Assembly: GCA_039649115.1 (NCBI GenBank)
Contig: JBBWZQ010000222.1
Coordinates: forward strand, 1-59,138
Origin: DATEJJ01 sp039649115
GTDB lineage: Bacteria; Actinomycetota; Actinomycetes; Mycobacteriales; Micromonosporaceae
Direction of reading: 5' to 3'
Length of the DNA stretch: 59,138 nt
Position 1 is the first letter of the stretch. Every line of letters begins with the position of its first letter. Below, in pieces: positions 1-8,024 of this stretch. The translations under genes and the position numbers were made by a program. The notes beneath the pieces were generated by a model. The model worked only from the letters and a program-made list of their open reading frames with translations, was not told the origin of the DNA and ran no database searches.

Positions 1-698
1 CGGAGCACCACCCAGTCGTGGCCGCCGCCGCGCCGCCGCCGCGTCTCCCACCCCTCGCCCATGTGCCGCGCCGGGCCGGGCAGGATCAACGCGGACGGCG
101 CGGAGTAGAAGTCGTCGCTGCTTTCCACCACCAGGCCGCCGTGCTCCACCGCGGCGAGGTCGCGCGTCAGGCCGGCGAACCGCCCCGGGTCGGCGCGGAC
201 CACGCCGGCCACCCGCAGCCGCGCGATGCCGCCGTCAGGATAGGCACACAGGCGCACATGGGTGTACCGGGCGCAGGCGTGCACGGGGAACACGTTGTGC
301 GCGTCGCCGCGCAACGGGCTGGGCGGCACCAGTTCCGCCCAGGCCACCTCGGGCGCCTCCAGTTCGTCCGGCGACGGGTACCCGTCGACAGTGCACGCGT
401 GCACGCTCGCCTGTGCCGGGTAGTTGCCGGTGAACGAGGTGGTGTCCACGTCGACCGAGGTGATGACGCCGGACGCGCCCAGCCGCACCAGCGCCCAGTC
501 GAAGCCGGGCCCGGCACCCCGCCGGCGGCGCGTCTCCCACCCGTCGACGATCTCGCCCTTGTGCCCGTACGTGCCGGGCGGGATGCCCGGCGCGCCGGGG
601 ACGATGAGGTTCTCCTTCTCCCCGAAGGACTCGTCGCTGGCCGCCAGCACGCTGCCGCCCAGCAGCCGGGAGGCCAGGTCGACATCCCTCATGCGCAT
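1..698 (-). CDS. alc: Allantoicase, 3' part outside window
   Basis: Allantoicase hydrolyses allantoate to ureidoglycolate and urea, the step after allantoinase in purine-ureide breakdown. The reading frame is open from an ATG at 698 (MRMRDVDLASRLLGG) to the window edge, so about 232 N-terminal residues are visible and the C-terminal part is missing. Recognisable allantoicase features are the N-terminal DLASRLLGG and the twice-repeated GWETRRRR segment typical of its two related domains. A purine-rich AGGAAGAGG precedes the start; the ATG at 692 is an alternative. It lies 39 bp after allantoinase, across a 13-bp triple repeat, and is the last visible gene of the riboswitch operon. Confidence 0.88.
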   Translation of the reverse strand, partial: MRMRDVDLASRLLGGSVLAASDESFGEKENLIVPGAPGIPPGTYGHKGEIVDGWETRRRRGAGPGFDWALVRLGASGVITSVDVDTTSFTGNYPAQASVHACTVDGYPSPDELEAPEVAWAELVPPSPLRGDAHNVFPVHACARYTHVRLCAYPDGGIARLRVAGVVRADPGRFAGLTRDLAAVEHGGLVVESSDDFYSAPSALILPGPARHMGEGWETRRRRGGGHDWVVL

Positions 699-711
699 GC
701 GCCTCTTCCTT

Positions 712-750
712 CTACGTGCGCGACCTACGTGCGCGACCTACGTGCGCGAC
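712..750. repeat. Three tandem copies of a 13-bp repeat
   Basis: CTACGTGCGCGAC occurs three times head to tail (712-724, 725-737, 738-750). The copy at 738-750 encodes the last codons and TAG stop of allantoinase on the minus strand; the other two lie in the gap before allantoicase. Each copy repeats the stop codon, so the allantoinase C-terminus is unaffected. It looks like slippage duplication; no function is evident. Confidence 0.9.
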
Positions 751-2063
751 AGCAGCCGGCCGCGCGGCCGGGCGGGGTCGATCCGCTGGCCGCGCAGCCA
801 CGTCTCGCGCACCACTCCGGTCAGGGTGCGCCCCGCGTATGGCGTGAGCGGCACCCGGTGGTGCAGCGCGCGCGGGTCGACGACGAACGACTCGTCCGGC
901 GCCAGCACGCACAGGTCCGCGTCGTACCCCTGTGCGATCCGGCCCTTGCGCCGCAGGCCCGCGAGCGCGGCCGGCCGGGCCGCCATCCAGTCCACCAGCC
1001 GCGCGAGCGGCGTGCCCCGCGCCCGGGCCGCCGTCCACATGACGGGGAGGCTCAGCTGCAGGGAGGCGATGCCGCCCAGCGCGCCGGTGAAGTCCGGGCC
1101 TTTGTGTCCCGGCCCGCAGGGCGAGTGATCGGACACCACCATCTCCAGCCCGCCGGTGCCGAGGCAGCGCCACAGCAGGTCGGCGTTGCCCTCGTCGCGG
1201 ATCGGCGGGCACGCCTTGAACGAGGTGTCGCCGTCGGGTACCTGCTCGGCGGTGAGGGTCAGGTAGTGCGGGCAGGTCTCCGCGGAGACCGGCAGGCCCT
1301 CGCGCCGCGCGGCGGCGACGAGCCACGCGGACTGGGCGCCGGACAGGTGCACCAGGTGGCTGCGCCCACCGGTGGCCCGGGTGGCCTCGATGACGGCGGC
1401 CACCGCCACGGTCTCGACCGCCACGGGGTACCCGCCGAGGAAGTCGCGGTAGACGGGGGTGGCGCCGCGCGGCAGAGCGGCGAGTCCGGCCGGGTCCTCC
1501 GCGTGTACCGCGACGAAGCCGCCGAACGCCGCGGTCTGCGCCAGCGCGGCGCGCAGTTGGTCGACGGTGACCGGGGGCAGGTCGGCGAGGCCGGTGTCGA
1601 CGAGGAAGCACTTGAAGCCGAAGACTCCGGCGCGGTGCAGGTCCCGCAGCGCGCCGAGGTTCTGCGGGGTGACCCCGGCCCAGAACCCGACGTCCACGTG
1701 GCAGCGGCCCGCGGCGGCGGCCCGCTTCGCCCGCAGCGACGGCAGGTCGACCGTTGCCGGCTGGCTGTCCAGCGGCATGTCCAGCAGCGTGGTGACGCCA
1801 CCGGCCGCGGCGGCGCGGGTGCCGGAGGGGAAGCCCTCCCACCGCGTGGCGCCCGGGTCCTGCAGGTGCACGTGGGTGTCCACGAGACCGGGGAGCACCA
1901 CCGCGTCGTCGCCGACGCGGATCTCCTCGCGAGCCGCGAGCGCCGCGTCCGGCGGGCCGACCACGGCGATGGTCCCGTCCCGCACGCCGATGGCGGCCGG
2001 GCGTTCCCGGCCGCCGATCACCGCCCGTGCCGCCCGCAGCACGGTATCCAGCGCCGGGCTCAC
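738..2063 (-). CDS. allB: Allantoinase
   Basis: Cyclic amidohydrolase that opens allantoin to allantoate in the cytoplasm. The 441-residue protein has the metal-binding HVH at residues 64-66 (VDTHVHLQDP), a lysine in GFKCF near residue 150 that would be the carboxylated metal bridge, downstream metal histidines in VHAEDP and VHLSGA, and the catalytic aspartate in VSDHSP. Length is normal for allantoinases. The start is GTG at 2063, 10 bp after the upstream hydrolase gene ends, so it is very likely co-transcribed with the ABC transporter operon. Hydantoinase or dihydropyrimidinase are alternatives, but the adjacent allantoicase fixes the assignment. Confidence 0.93.
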   Translation of the reverse strand: MSPALDTVLRAARAVIGGRERPAAIGVRDGTIAVVGPPDAALAAREEIRVGDDAVVLPGLVDTHVHLQDPGATRWEGFPSGTRAAAAGGVTTLLDMPLDSQPATVDLPSLRAKRAAAAGRCHVDVGFWAGVTPQNLGALRDLHRAGVFGFKCFLVDTGLADLPPVTVDQLRAALAQTAAFGGFVAVHAEDPAGLAALPRGATPVYRDFLGGYPVAVETVAVAAVIEATRATGGRSHLVHLSGAQSAWLVAAARREGLPVSAETCPHYLTLTAEQVPDGDTSFKACPPIRDEGNADLLWRCLGTGGLEMVVSDHSPCGPGHKGPDFTGALGGIASLQLSLPVMWTAARARGTPLARLVDWMAARPAALAGLRRKGRIAQGYDADLCVLAPDESFVVDPRALHHRVPLTPYAGRTLTGVVRETWLRGQRIDPARPRGRLLSRT

Positions 2064-2073
2064 CGCAGCACGG

Positions 2074-2883
2074 TCACGGCGGGCCGAAACGCTTGGCCAT
2101 CTCGGTGGTCAGCGCGGGCCAGACGACCGGGTCGTGCCCGGGCACCAGCCGGTACCCGCGCTGCGCCGCGATGCTCTTCAGCCGCCGGATCGGCTCGACG
2201 GTGTCCTCAGGGGACACTCCGATGAACCCGCCGATCGGCAGCTCCTGCTCGATGTTCTCGGACAGGTCCGCCGCGTCGAAGGCGAAGACGAAGCCACCAC
2301 CCCCGACCGACTCGTCCAGCTCCACGATGAAGCTCTGGTGTCCCGGGGTGTGCCCGGCGGTGAGCACGGCGGTCACCCCGGGTGCGATCTCCGTGTCCCC
2401 GTCGGCGAGCCGCCAGTCGATGCGCGGGTCGTCGAAGTCGACCCGGTAGATGGCGTGCCGCTCGGGTTCGGGGTGGTTGGCCATGCCGTACTCGTACTCG
2501 GCGCGCTGCGCGTGCGCCGGTACCTTGCCGGCGAACAGCTTGAGCCCGCCGGCGTGGTCCAGGTGCAGGTGGCTGACCGCGACCGCGTGGATGTCGTCGA
2601 CGTCGATGCCGGCATCGGCCAGCGCCTCCTCGATCGGCTCGCCCGGCCCCGGTAGCACCGCGTGGTACCCGGGCCGGCCGTGGAACCTCGCGGCCAGCGC
2701 CGGGTCGCGGATCAGCGCGGTGTTGAAGCCGGTGTCCAGCAGCAGCCAGCCACCGTCCACCTGCAACAGGAGCCCGGGAACGGGCTCGCGCATGCGCTCC
2801 GCGTCGTCCGCCCCGTACACCGATATGGATTTGGGTAGTTCCTCCCATCCCAGGGTGAGCGGCACGATCGCCCGCACGCCCAC
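2074..2883 (-). CDS. Metallo-beta-lactamase-fold hydrolase, lactonase-like
   Basis: A 269-residue metallo-beta-lactamase-fold enzyme with the di-metal motif SHLHLDHAGG (H105, H107, D109, H110) and GHTPGHQSF further on. Overall it resembles the N-acyl homoserine lactonase (AiiA/AttM) group, but members of that group also open other lactones and amides, so the substrate is unknown. It starts at GTG 2883, just downstream of the solute-binding protein gene, and ends 10 bp before allantoinase. In this operon a role in hydrolysing an imported cyclic ureide, lactone or related compound is more likely than quorum quenching; that is inference from position only. Confidence 0.8.
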   Translation of the reverse strand: MGVRAIVPLTLGWEELPKSISVYGADDAERMREPVPGLLLQVDGGWLLLDTGFNTALIRDPALAARFHGRPGYHAVLPGPGEPIEEALADAGIDVDDIHAVAVSHLHLDHAGGLKLFAGKVPAHAQRAEYEYGMANHPEPERHAIYRVDFDDPRIDWRLADGDTEIAPGVTAVLTAGHTPGHQSFIVELDESVGGGGFVFAFDAADLSENIEQELPIGGFIGVSPEDTVEPIRRLKSIAAQRGYRLVPGHDPVVWPALTTEMAKRFGPP

Positions 2884-2887
2884 GGCG

Positions 2888-4456
2888 TCAGCCCACGGAC
2901 AGCAGGTTGAGGCTCAGCGTGTTGGGTGCGGCCACCACGTGTGCCGCCTCGACGCCCTTCAGCCACGGCTGGGCCACCATGAAGTCGTCCTGGTCCACGA
3001 GGTTGTACCAGCAGCCGGTGGCCACCGACGCCACGCCGATCTGGGAGAAGGTGTCGGCGGAGCCGGTGGTCGCCCCCTCCGTGAGCATCCTGGTGATGGT
3101 GGGATCGGAGCAGTGCAGGTAGTTCAGCCCGCCGGTGGGGTCGAAGCTGATGTGCGCCCACGTGTACGGCGGCGCCGCGTCCGGCCAGCCCAGGGCCAGC
3201 AGCAGCTCCGGTGCGCCCTTGGGGTTGCCGACCCAGCCGAAGATCTGCGAGGTCGGGTAGGACTGCACCTTCACGGTCAGCCCGTACGGGGCGAGCTGCG
3301 CCGAGATGAGGTTGGCCACCAGCTGGTTGTCGACCGACTGCGAGTCGTACCCGACGGTGATGGTCTTCTGGTCCGCGGGCAGCGAGGTGACCAGCTTCTG
3401 CAGCGCCGACGGATCGTGCGCGACGCTCTGCGTGGCCATGCCCTCCGCCATCATGTGCGCCGGGTACGCCTGGTCCGCCTTCTTGCCACGGCCGAGGTAC
3501 GCCTGCTGGAAGATCTGGTCGATGTCGATCGCCTTCTCCAGCGCGACCCGGTTCTCCGCCGTCTTCAGGAAGCTGAGGGCCGGGTTGACGTACAGGAAGT
3601 TCGACATCATCGTCGGCAGCGAGTACGACCTGAGGCTCTTGTCGTTGAGGTACGAGCGCACCGCCGACTGGGGCAGCTCGTGCAGGATCACGGCCAGCTG
3701 CCCCTTGTTCAGCAGCAGCTCGGTCGTTGACATGTCTGTCTCAACAGGAATGTCCACAGTGGTGAAGTACGACTTGGTGCCCCAGTACTTGTCGAAGGCC
3801 GCCATCGCGTAGTGCGAGCCCACCTTCGCGTCGGTCAGCGTGAACGGCCCGGTGCCGACGTCGTGCGTCTGCAGGTACGTCTGCCCGAAGTCCTTGCCGG
3901 CGTTGGCCTTCAGCAGGGCCGGGTTCATCATCCGCGGCCCGTACGGCGAGGCGAGGTAGTCCAGGAAGAACGGGTTGGGGTTCTTCAGTGTGATCGTGAC
4001 CTGGTAGTCGCCGGAGGTGGTCACCGATGCCACGTCGGCCACCATGTACGCCGGTCCCTGGTTGACCGACAGGCGCCGGTCGAAGGACGGCTTGACCGCG
4101 GCGGCCGTGAACGGCGTTCCGTCGTGGAAGACGACATCCTTGCGCAGCTGGAAGGTGAAGGTCTTGCTGTCCTTGGCCGCCGTCCAGCTCGTCGCCAGCA
4201 GCGGCGCCACCTTCGGCTCCGCGGTGCCCGGCGCGTAGTGCAGCAGTCCCTCGTAGAGGTTGGTGGTCAGCAGCAGGCCCTGCCCGGCGTAGTACACGTC
4301 CGGGTCCGGCGGCTGGCCCGGGTCGTCCATGAAGCTCAGGTGCAGCACCTTGTCGCCCGGCGCCGGGTTGGGCGTGCTCGTCGTCGTGGACTTGCCGCCA
4401 CACGCGGCGAGCGCGAGCGTCGCGACGACCGCGGCGGCTGCCTTCGTCATCCTCAT
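2888..4456 (-). CDS. ABC transporter solute-binding lipoprotein, family 5
   Basis: Extracellular substrate-binding protein of an oligopeptide/nickel-type ABC importer (SBP family 5). The 522-residue product begins with a lipoprotein signal, TLALAAC, so the mature protein would be anchored on the outer face of the membrane by its cysteine. The SBP5 hallmark segment is visible (GLLHYAPGTAEPKVAPLLA, then FQLRKDVVFHDGTPF). The start ATG at 4456 overlaps the stop of the upstream gene as ATGA and has a GGGAGG site 5'. Family members bind peptides, nickel, opines, glycosides and other polar compounds. The operon suggests a guanidino or ureide compound here, which is inference. Confidence 0.88.
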   Translation of the reverse strand: MRMTKAAAAVVATLALAACGGKSTTTSTPNPAPGDKVLHLSFMDDPGQPPDPDVYYAGQGLLLTTNLYEGLLHYAPGTAEPKVAPLLATSWTAAKDSKTFTFQLRKDVVFHDGTPFTAAAVKPSFDRRLSVNQGPAYMVADVASVTTSGDYQVTITLKNPNPFFLDYLASPYGPRMMNPALLKANAGKDFGQTYLQTHDVGTGPFTLTDAKVGSHYAMAAFDKYWGTKSYFTTVDIPVETDMSTTELLLNKGQLAVILHELPQSAVRSYLNDKSLRSYSLPTMMSNFLYVNPALSFLKTAENRVALEKAIDIDQIFQQAYLGRGKKADQAYPAHMMAEGMATQSVAHDPSALQKLVTSLPADQKTITVGYDSQSVDNQLVANLISAQLAPYGLTVKVQSYPTSQIFGWVGNPKGAPELLLALGWPDAAPPYTWAHISFDPTGGLNYLHCSDPTITRMLTEGATTGSADTFSQIGVASVATGCWYNLVDQDDFMVAQPWLKGVEAAHVVAAPNTLSLNLLSVG

Positions 4457-5070
4457 ACCGGCACAACCTCCCGCATCGCGGCGAACGCTTCGATGATGTC
4501 GTCGGTGCTGCGGCAGGCACCGGCCTGCAGGTACTCCATCGCGTCCAGCGACGCCTCGTGGCGGGCCAGCGAGGAGCCGCCGACGCAGTCGCCGACCACG
4601 CGCACGTAGAAGTCGCGCTGGTGCGCGTCGGCGAACGTGTAGTGCACGCAGACGTCGGTCAGGCCGCCGATGAGAACCAGCGTCGAGACGCCGAGCCCGC
4701 GCAGCAGCAGCTCGAAGTCGGTACCGATGAAGCCCGAGTAGCGCCGCTTCACGATGTGGTACTCGCCCTCGGCCGGGGTGAGCGTCGGCCACAGCTCGGT
4801 GGCCTCCTCCCCCTCGACGCAGTGCACACCCTCGGCGCCGTCGAGCTCCCGACCGAAGTCGCAGCCGTCGCGCCGGTGCACCTCCTGGAAGAACACGATC
4901 GGCACACCCGCCGCGCGGGCCGCGGCGGCCAGCCGCTCGGCGCGCTCGATGCGCCGCGCGGCACCGTCCATGTGCGCGATGCCCACGATGTCCGCGGGCA
5001 GCGTCGAGCCGCGTTGGATGTCGACGACGATGAGCGCCGGTTTCCCGACGAAGAGGGGTTGTCGAGGCAA
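4453..5070 (-). CDS. Isochorismatase-family cysteine hydrolase
   Basis: A 205-residue cysteine hydrolase of the isochorismatase/nicotinamidase superfamily. The Asp-Lys-Cys triad is visible as D17 (IVVDIQ), K108 (HIVKRRYSGF) and C141 (GLTDVCVHYT), so it should be active. Relatives hydrolyse C-N bonds in ureidoacrylate, biuret, N-carbamoylsarcosine, nicotinamide and similar small amides. Between a ureohydrolase and allantoin genes, a carbamoyl or ureido substrate is the natural guess. The start is TTG at 5070 behind an AGGAGAGAG site; the 3' end overlaps the solute-binding protein gene by 4 bp. Confidence 0.85.
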   Translation of the reverse strand: MPRQPLFVGKPALIVVDIQRGSTLPADIVGIAHMDGAARRIERAERLAAAARAAGVPIVFFQEVHRRDGCDFGRELDGAEGVHCVEGEEATELWPTLTPAEGEYHIVKRRYSGFIGTDFELLLRGLGVSTLVLIGGLTDVCVHYTFADAHQRDFYVRVVGDCVGGSSLARHEASLDAMEYLQAGACRSTDDIIEAFAAMREVVPV

Positions 5071-5079
5071 GACTCTCTC

Positions 5080-6162
5080 CTAGTGTTCTCGATAGGTGCG
5101 GGCGCCACCGGTGCCGGCGGAGCGGGGATCGACGTAGTCGGGTTCGGTCAGGCCGAGGCGCCGCATGGCTGTCCCGGTCAGCGCCTCGGTCACGCAGCGG
5201 TGCGCGAACAGCGCGGTGATGTTGTTCGGGCCGTCCAGGGTCGGGGCCACCTCGACGACGTCCATGCCGACCATGCCCACCTCGGCGGCCAGCCGGCGCA
5301 CCGTGCGCAGCACCTCGGCACTGGTCAGCCCGCCCGGCTCCGGCGAACCGGTACCGGGCGCGTACGCCGGGTCGGCCACGTCGACGTCCACCGAGATGTA
5401 GAGGTGGTCCGCGGAGTCCAGCGCCTCGTCCAGCGCGCGCTCCAGCACCGTGTCGAACCCGTCCCGGCGGATCTCGGCCATGAAGTGGGTACGCAGTTCG
5501 TGCTCCTCCATCCACTCCAGCACCGGCGCCTCGGGCCAGTACCCGCGCAGTCCTATCTGGACGAAGTTGCGCCCGGGCACCGCGCCGCTCTCGATGAGGT
5601 GCCGCATCGGCGTGCCGTGCCCGCCCAGCGAGCCGGGGCTGTCCGGCGCGGTGTCCGCGTGCGCGTCGAAGTGGACGATGCCCACGGTGCCGTACCCGTA
5701 CGCGTCGGCCACCGCGGTCGCCACCGGCCAGGTGATGCCGTGGTCCCCGCCGAGGATGACCGGGATCGCCCCGCCCGCCAGGATCTCCGCGACGAAGGCC
5801 CGGACGCCCTGGAACGTGAGGTCGCTGTTGCCCAGCACGATCGGCGAGTCGCCGTAGTCCACCACGGTCAGTTCCTTGAACGGGTCGACCCGTACGTCCA
5901 GGTGCGCCCGCGCCATCGGCCAGCCGCCGAGGTGGTCGCAGGCGCGGATCGCCTTGGGCCCCAACTGGGTACCGCTGCGCGTGCTGGCCGTGCCGTCCCA
6001 GGGCACGCCGGCGACGGCCACGTCCACGCCACCCGCCCGCAGGTCTTCGGGAGTGAGGCAGACCGGCAGCTTCATGAAGGTCTGCACACCGGCGTAGGAC
6101 AGCTCGCCGGGTCGGTTGACGGTGATGGGGCCGGGCTGGCGGGGGGAGACGGGTTCAGACAT
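5080..6162 (-). CDS. Ureohydrolase (agmatinase/arginase family)
   Basis: A binuclear-metal ureohydrolase that releases urea from a guanidino compound. In the 360-residue product the ligands are visible as GGDHG (H141), HFDAHADT (D166, H168, D170) and SVDVDVADP (D259, D261). The family includes agmatinase, guanidinobutyrase, guanidinopropionase and the nickel-dependent guanidine hydrolase GdmH; sequence reading alone cannot choose among them. A guanidine-I riboswitch at the head of the operon makes guanidine itself or a simple guanidino compound plausible. The ATG at 6162 lies inside the end of the upstream permease gene (8-bp overlap), indicating translational coupling. Confidence 0.88.
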   Translation of the reverse strand: MSEPVSPRQPGPITVNRPGELSYAGVQTFMKLPVCLTPEDLRAGGVDVAVAGVPWDGTASTRSGTQLGPKAIRACDHLGGWPMARAHLDVRVDPFKELTVVDYGDSPIVLGNSDLTFQGVRAFVAEILAGGAIPVILGGDHGITWPVATAVADAYGYGTVGIVHFDAHADTAPDSPGSLGGHGTPMRHLIESGAVPGRNFVQIGLRGYWPEAPVLEWMEEHELRTHFMAEIRRDGFDTVLERALDEALDSADHLYISVDVDVADPAYAPGTGSPEPGGLTSAEVLRTVRRLAAEVGMVGMDVVEVAPTLDGPNNITALFAHRCVTEALTGTAMRRLGLTEPDYVDPRSAGTGGARTYREH

Positions 6163-7150
6163 TGATCCTCGGATCCGCGATGCTCTGGACGATGTCGACG
6201 ATGGCGTTGATCACGACGTAACCCACACCCAGGACGAGGGTCACGCCGGTGATGGCGGGGAAGTCGGCGACGCCGATGCTCTGCGCCGTGTACTGCCCGA
6301 TGCCCGGCCAGGCGAAGACCTGCTCGATGACGAGCACGCCGGCGAACATCAGGCCGATCTGCAGGCCGGTCATGGACAGCGCCGGCCCGATCGAGTTGCG
6401 CAGCAGGTGCGCGCGCAGCACCGCGCGCTCGGTGAGGCCCTTGGCGCGGGCGGTGCGCACGTAGTCGCTGCTCTGGTTGCTCACCAGGCTGGAACGAAGG
6501 ACCCGCCCGACCGACACAGCCGGCCCGGCCGCGATCGCGAGCGCGGGCAGGATCAGGTGCCGCAGCGCGTCCAGGCTCACCCCGGGTCGCCCGGCGATCA
6601 GCCCGTCGATGGTGAGGAAGCCGGTGGGCCCGGTGGGCGCGTCCACCACATCGGTGCGCCCGGTGGCCGGCAGCCAGCCCAACCGCTTGTAGAACAGGAG
6701 GATCGCGGCCAGGGCGAGCAGGAACGCCGGGGTGGACGCGCCGAGGATCAGCACCAGGCGGAACAGCCCGGCGCCGGGCCAGCGCAGCGTGGTGGCGGTC
6801 GCCAGCACCACCGCCAGCACGAGGGCGAAGATGAGCGCCACGGTGGCGAGCTCGCCCGTGGCCGGCAGCCGCGCGGCCAGGTCGGAGCCGACCGGCCGGC
6901 GGGTCCGGTACGAGGTGCCGAAGTCGCCGTGCAGCAGGCCGGTCGCGTAGTGCCAGAACTGCGCCGGTACCGGCTGGTCCAGGCCCATCGCGTGGCGTTG
7001 CTGGGCCACCGCGTCCGCCGACGCCTGCGCGCCCAGCATCGCGTGCACCGGATCGAGCGGCGAGGCCTTCTGCAGGCCGAAGACGATGGCGAGCAGCACG
7101 ACCATGATGACCACCATGGCGGCCAACCGCTTGCCGATGACGAGCGTCAC
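6155..7150 (-). CDS. ABC transporter permease, DppB type
   Basis: Inner-membrane permease of an oligopeptide-type ABC importer, 331 residues with six predicted membrane segments; the first follows the short MTLVIGKRL leader. The conserved permease-ATPase contact loop is seen near DYVRTARAKGLTERAVLRAH. The GTG start at 7150 is preceded by GGAGAGG. It lies 13 bp after its partner permease and overlaps the ureohydrolase gene by 8 bp, so importer and enzyme are made from one message. Confidence 0.9.
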   Translation of the reverse strand: MTLVIGKRLAAMVVIMVVLLAIVFGLQKASPLDPVHAMLGAQASADAVAQQRHAMGLDQPVPAQFWHYATGLLHGDFGTSYRTRRPVGSDLAARLPATGELATVALIFALVLAVVLATATTLRWPGAGLFRLVLILGASTPAFLLALAAILLFYKRLGWLPATGRTDVVDAPTGPTGFLTIDGLIAGRPGVSLDALRHLILPALAIAAGPAVSVGRVLRSSLVSNQSSDYVRTARAKGLTERAVLRAHLLRNSIGPALSMTGLQIGLMFAGVLVIEQVFAWPGIGQYTAQSIGVADFPAITGVTLVLGVGYVVINAIVDIVQSIADPRINV

Positions 7151-7163
7151 GTCGGGCCTCTCC

Positions 7164-8024
7164 TCACCGGTCGCCGAGCAGGTTGCGGACCCCGTCGCCG
7201 GCGAGGTTGCCGATCAGGGCCATGAGCATGACGGCCAGCCCCGGCATCACCGGGATCCACCAGTCCTGCAGGAGGAAGGACAGCGTGCGCGCGGTGTCGG
7301 CGCCCAGCTCCGGCGTGGGCTGCGGCTGGCCGAGGCCGAGGAACGACAGGCCGGCCAGCGTCAGCACCAGGTTGCCCACGTCCAGGCTCGCGGTGACGAT
7401 GACGGCGGGTACCGCGCCGGGCAGCAGGTGGCGCAGGGCGATCCGCAGCCAGCCCGCACCCGCCAGCCGGGCCGCCTCCACGTGCGGCCGGGCGGCGAGC
7501 GTGCGGATCTCGCCGCGCACGATCCGCGCGTAGAAGGGCCACCAGACGATCGCGACCGCGAGCAGGGTGTGCACGAACCCCGGCCCGAGCGTGGCCACCA
7601 CGGCGATGGCCAGCAGCGGCGCGGGCAACGCGAGGAACGTGTCGGTCAGACGCATCAGCATGTTGTCCACGAAGCCGCCGAACGCGCCGGCGACCAGGCC
7701 GATCAGCCCGCCGATGAGCACGCCGGACGCGATGACGACGAGGGCGGCGAACCAGCTGGAGCGCCACCCGTACAGCACGCGGCTGAGGATGTCGCGGCCG
7801 ATGCTGTCCGTGCCCAGCAGGAACCCCTGCTGCCCCGGGCCGAGCTGTGGCTGCCCGGCCGGCGTGAGTGGGTCGTGTGTGGACAGTACCGGAGCCAGCA
7901 GCGCCACCAGGGTGGCGAGCGCGAGCAGCGAGGCCGCGGCGATGTTCAGCGTCCGGCCCGTGCTGCCCGGCAGGATACGGGTACGGATGCCGGCCCACCG
8001 TTCGAACGCCTCAGCTGCTGCCAT
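7164..8024 (-). CDS. ABC transporter permease, DppC type
   Basis: Second permease of the importer, 286 residues. It has the usual DppC layout: a long N-terminal segment with one membrane helix, then GTDSIGRDILSRVLYG, then a five-helix core. The ATPase contact motif is around PHVEAARLAGAGWLRI. The ATG at 8024 has a GGAGGTGA ribosome site and overlaps the end of the ATPase gene by 14 bp. Confidence 0.9.
   Translation of the reverse strand: MAAAEAFERWAGIRTRILPGSTGRTLNIAAASLLALATLVALLAPVLSTHDPLTPAGQPQLGPGQQGFLLGTDSIGRDILSRVLYGWRSSWFAALVVIASGVLIGGLIGLVAGAFGGFVDNMLMRLTDTFLALPAPLLAIAVVATLGPGFVHTLLAVAIVWWPFYARIVRGEIRTLAARPHVEAARLAGAGWLRIALRHLLPGAVPAVIVTASLDVGNLVLTLAGLSFLGLGQPQPTPELGADTARTLSFLLQDWWIPVMPGLAVMLMALIGNLAGDGVRNLLGDR

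Noticed and set aside
18..2225. 735-residue plus-strand open frame
   Set aside because: Antisense to allantoicase and allantoinase; its His/Arg/Gly-rich composition is the usual shadow of GC-rich codon bias.
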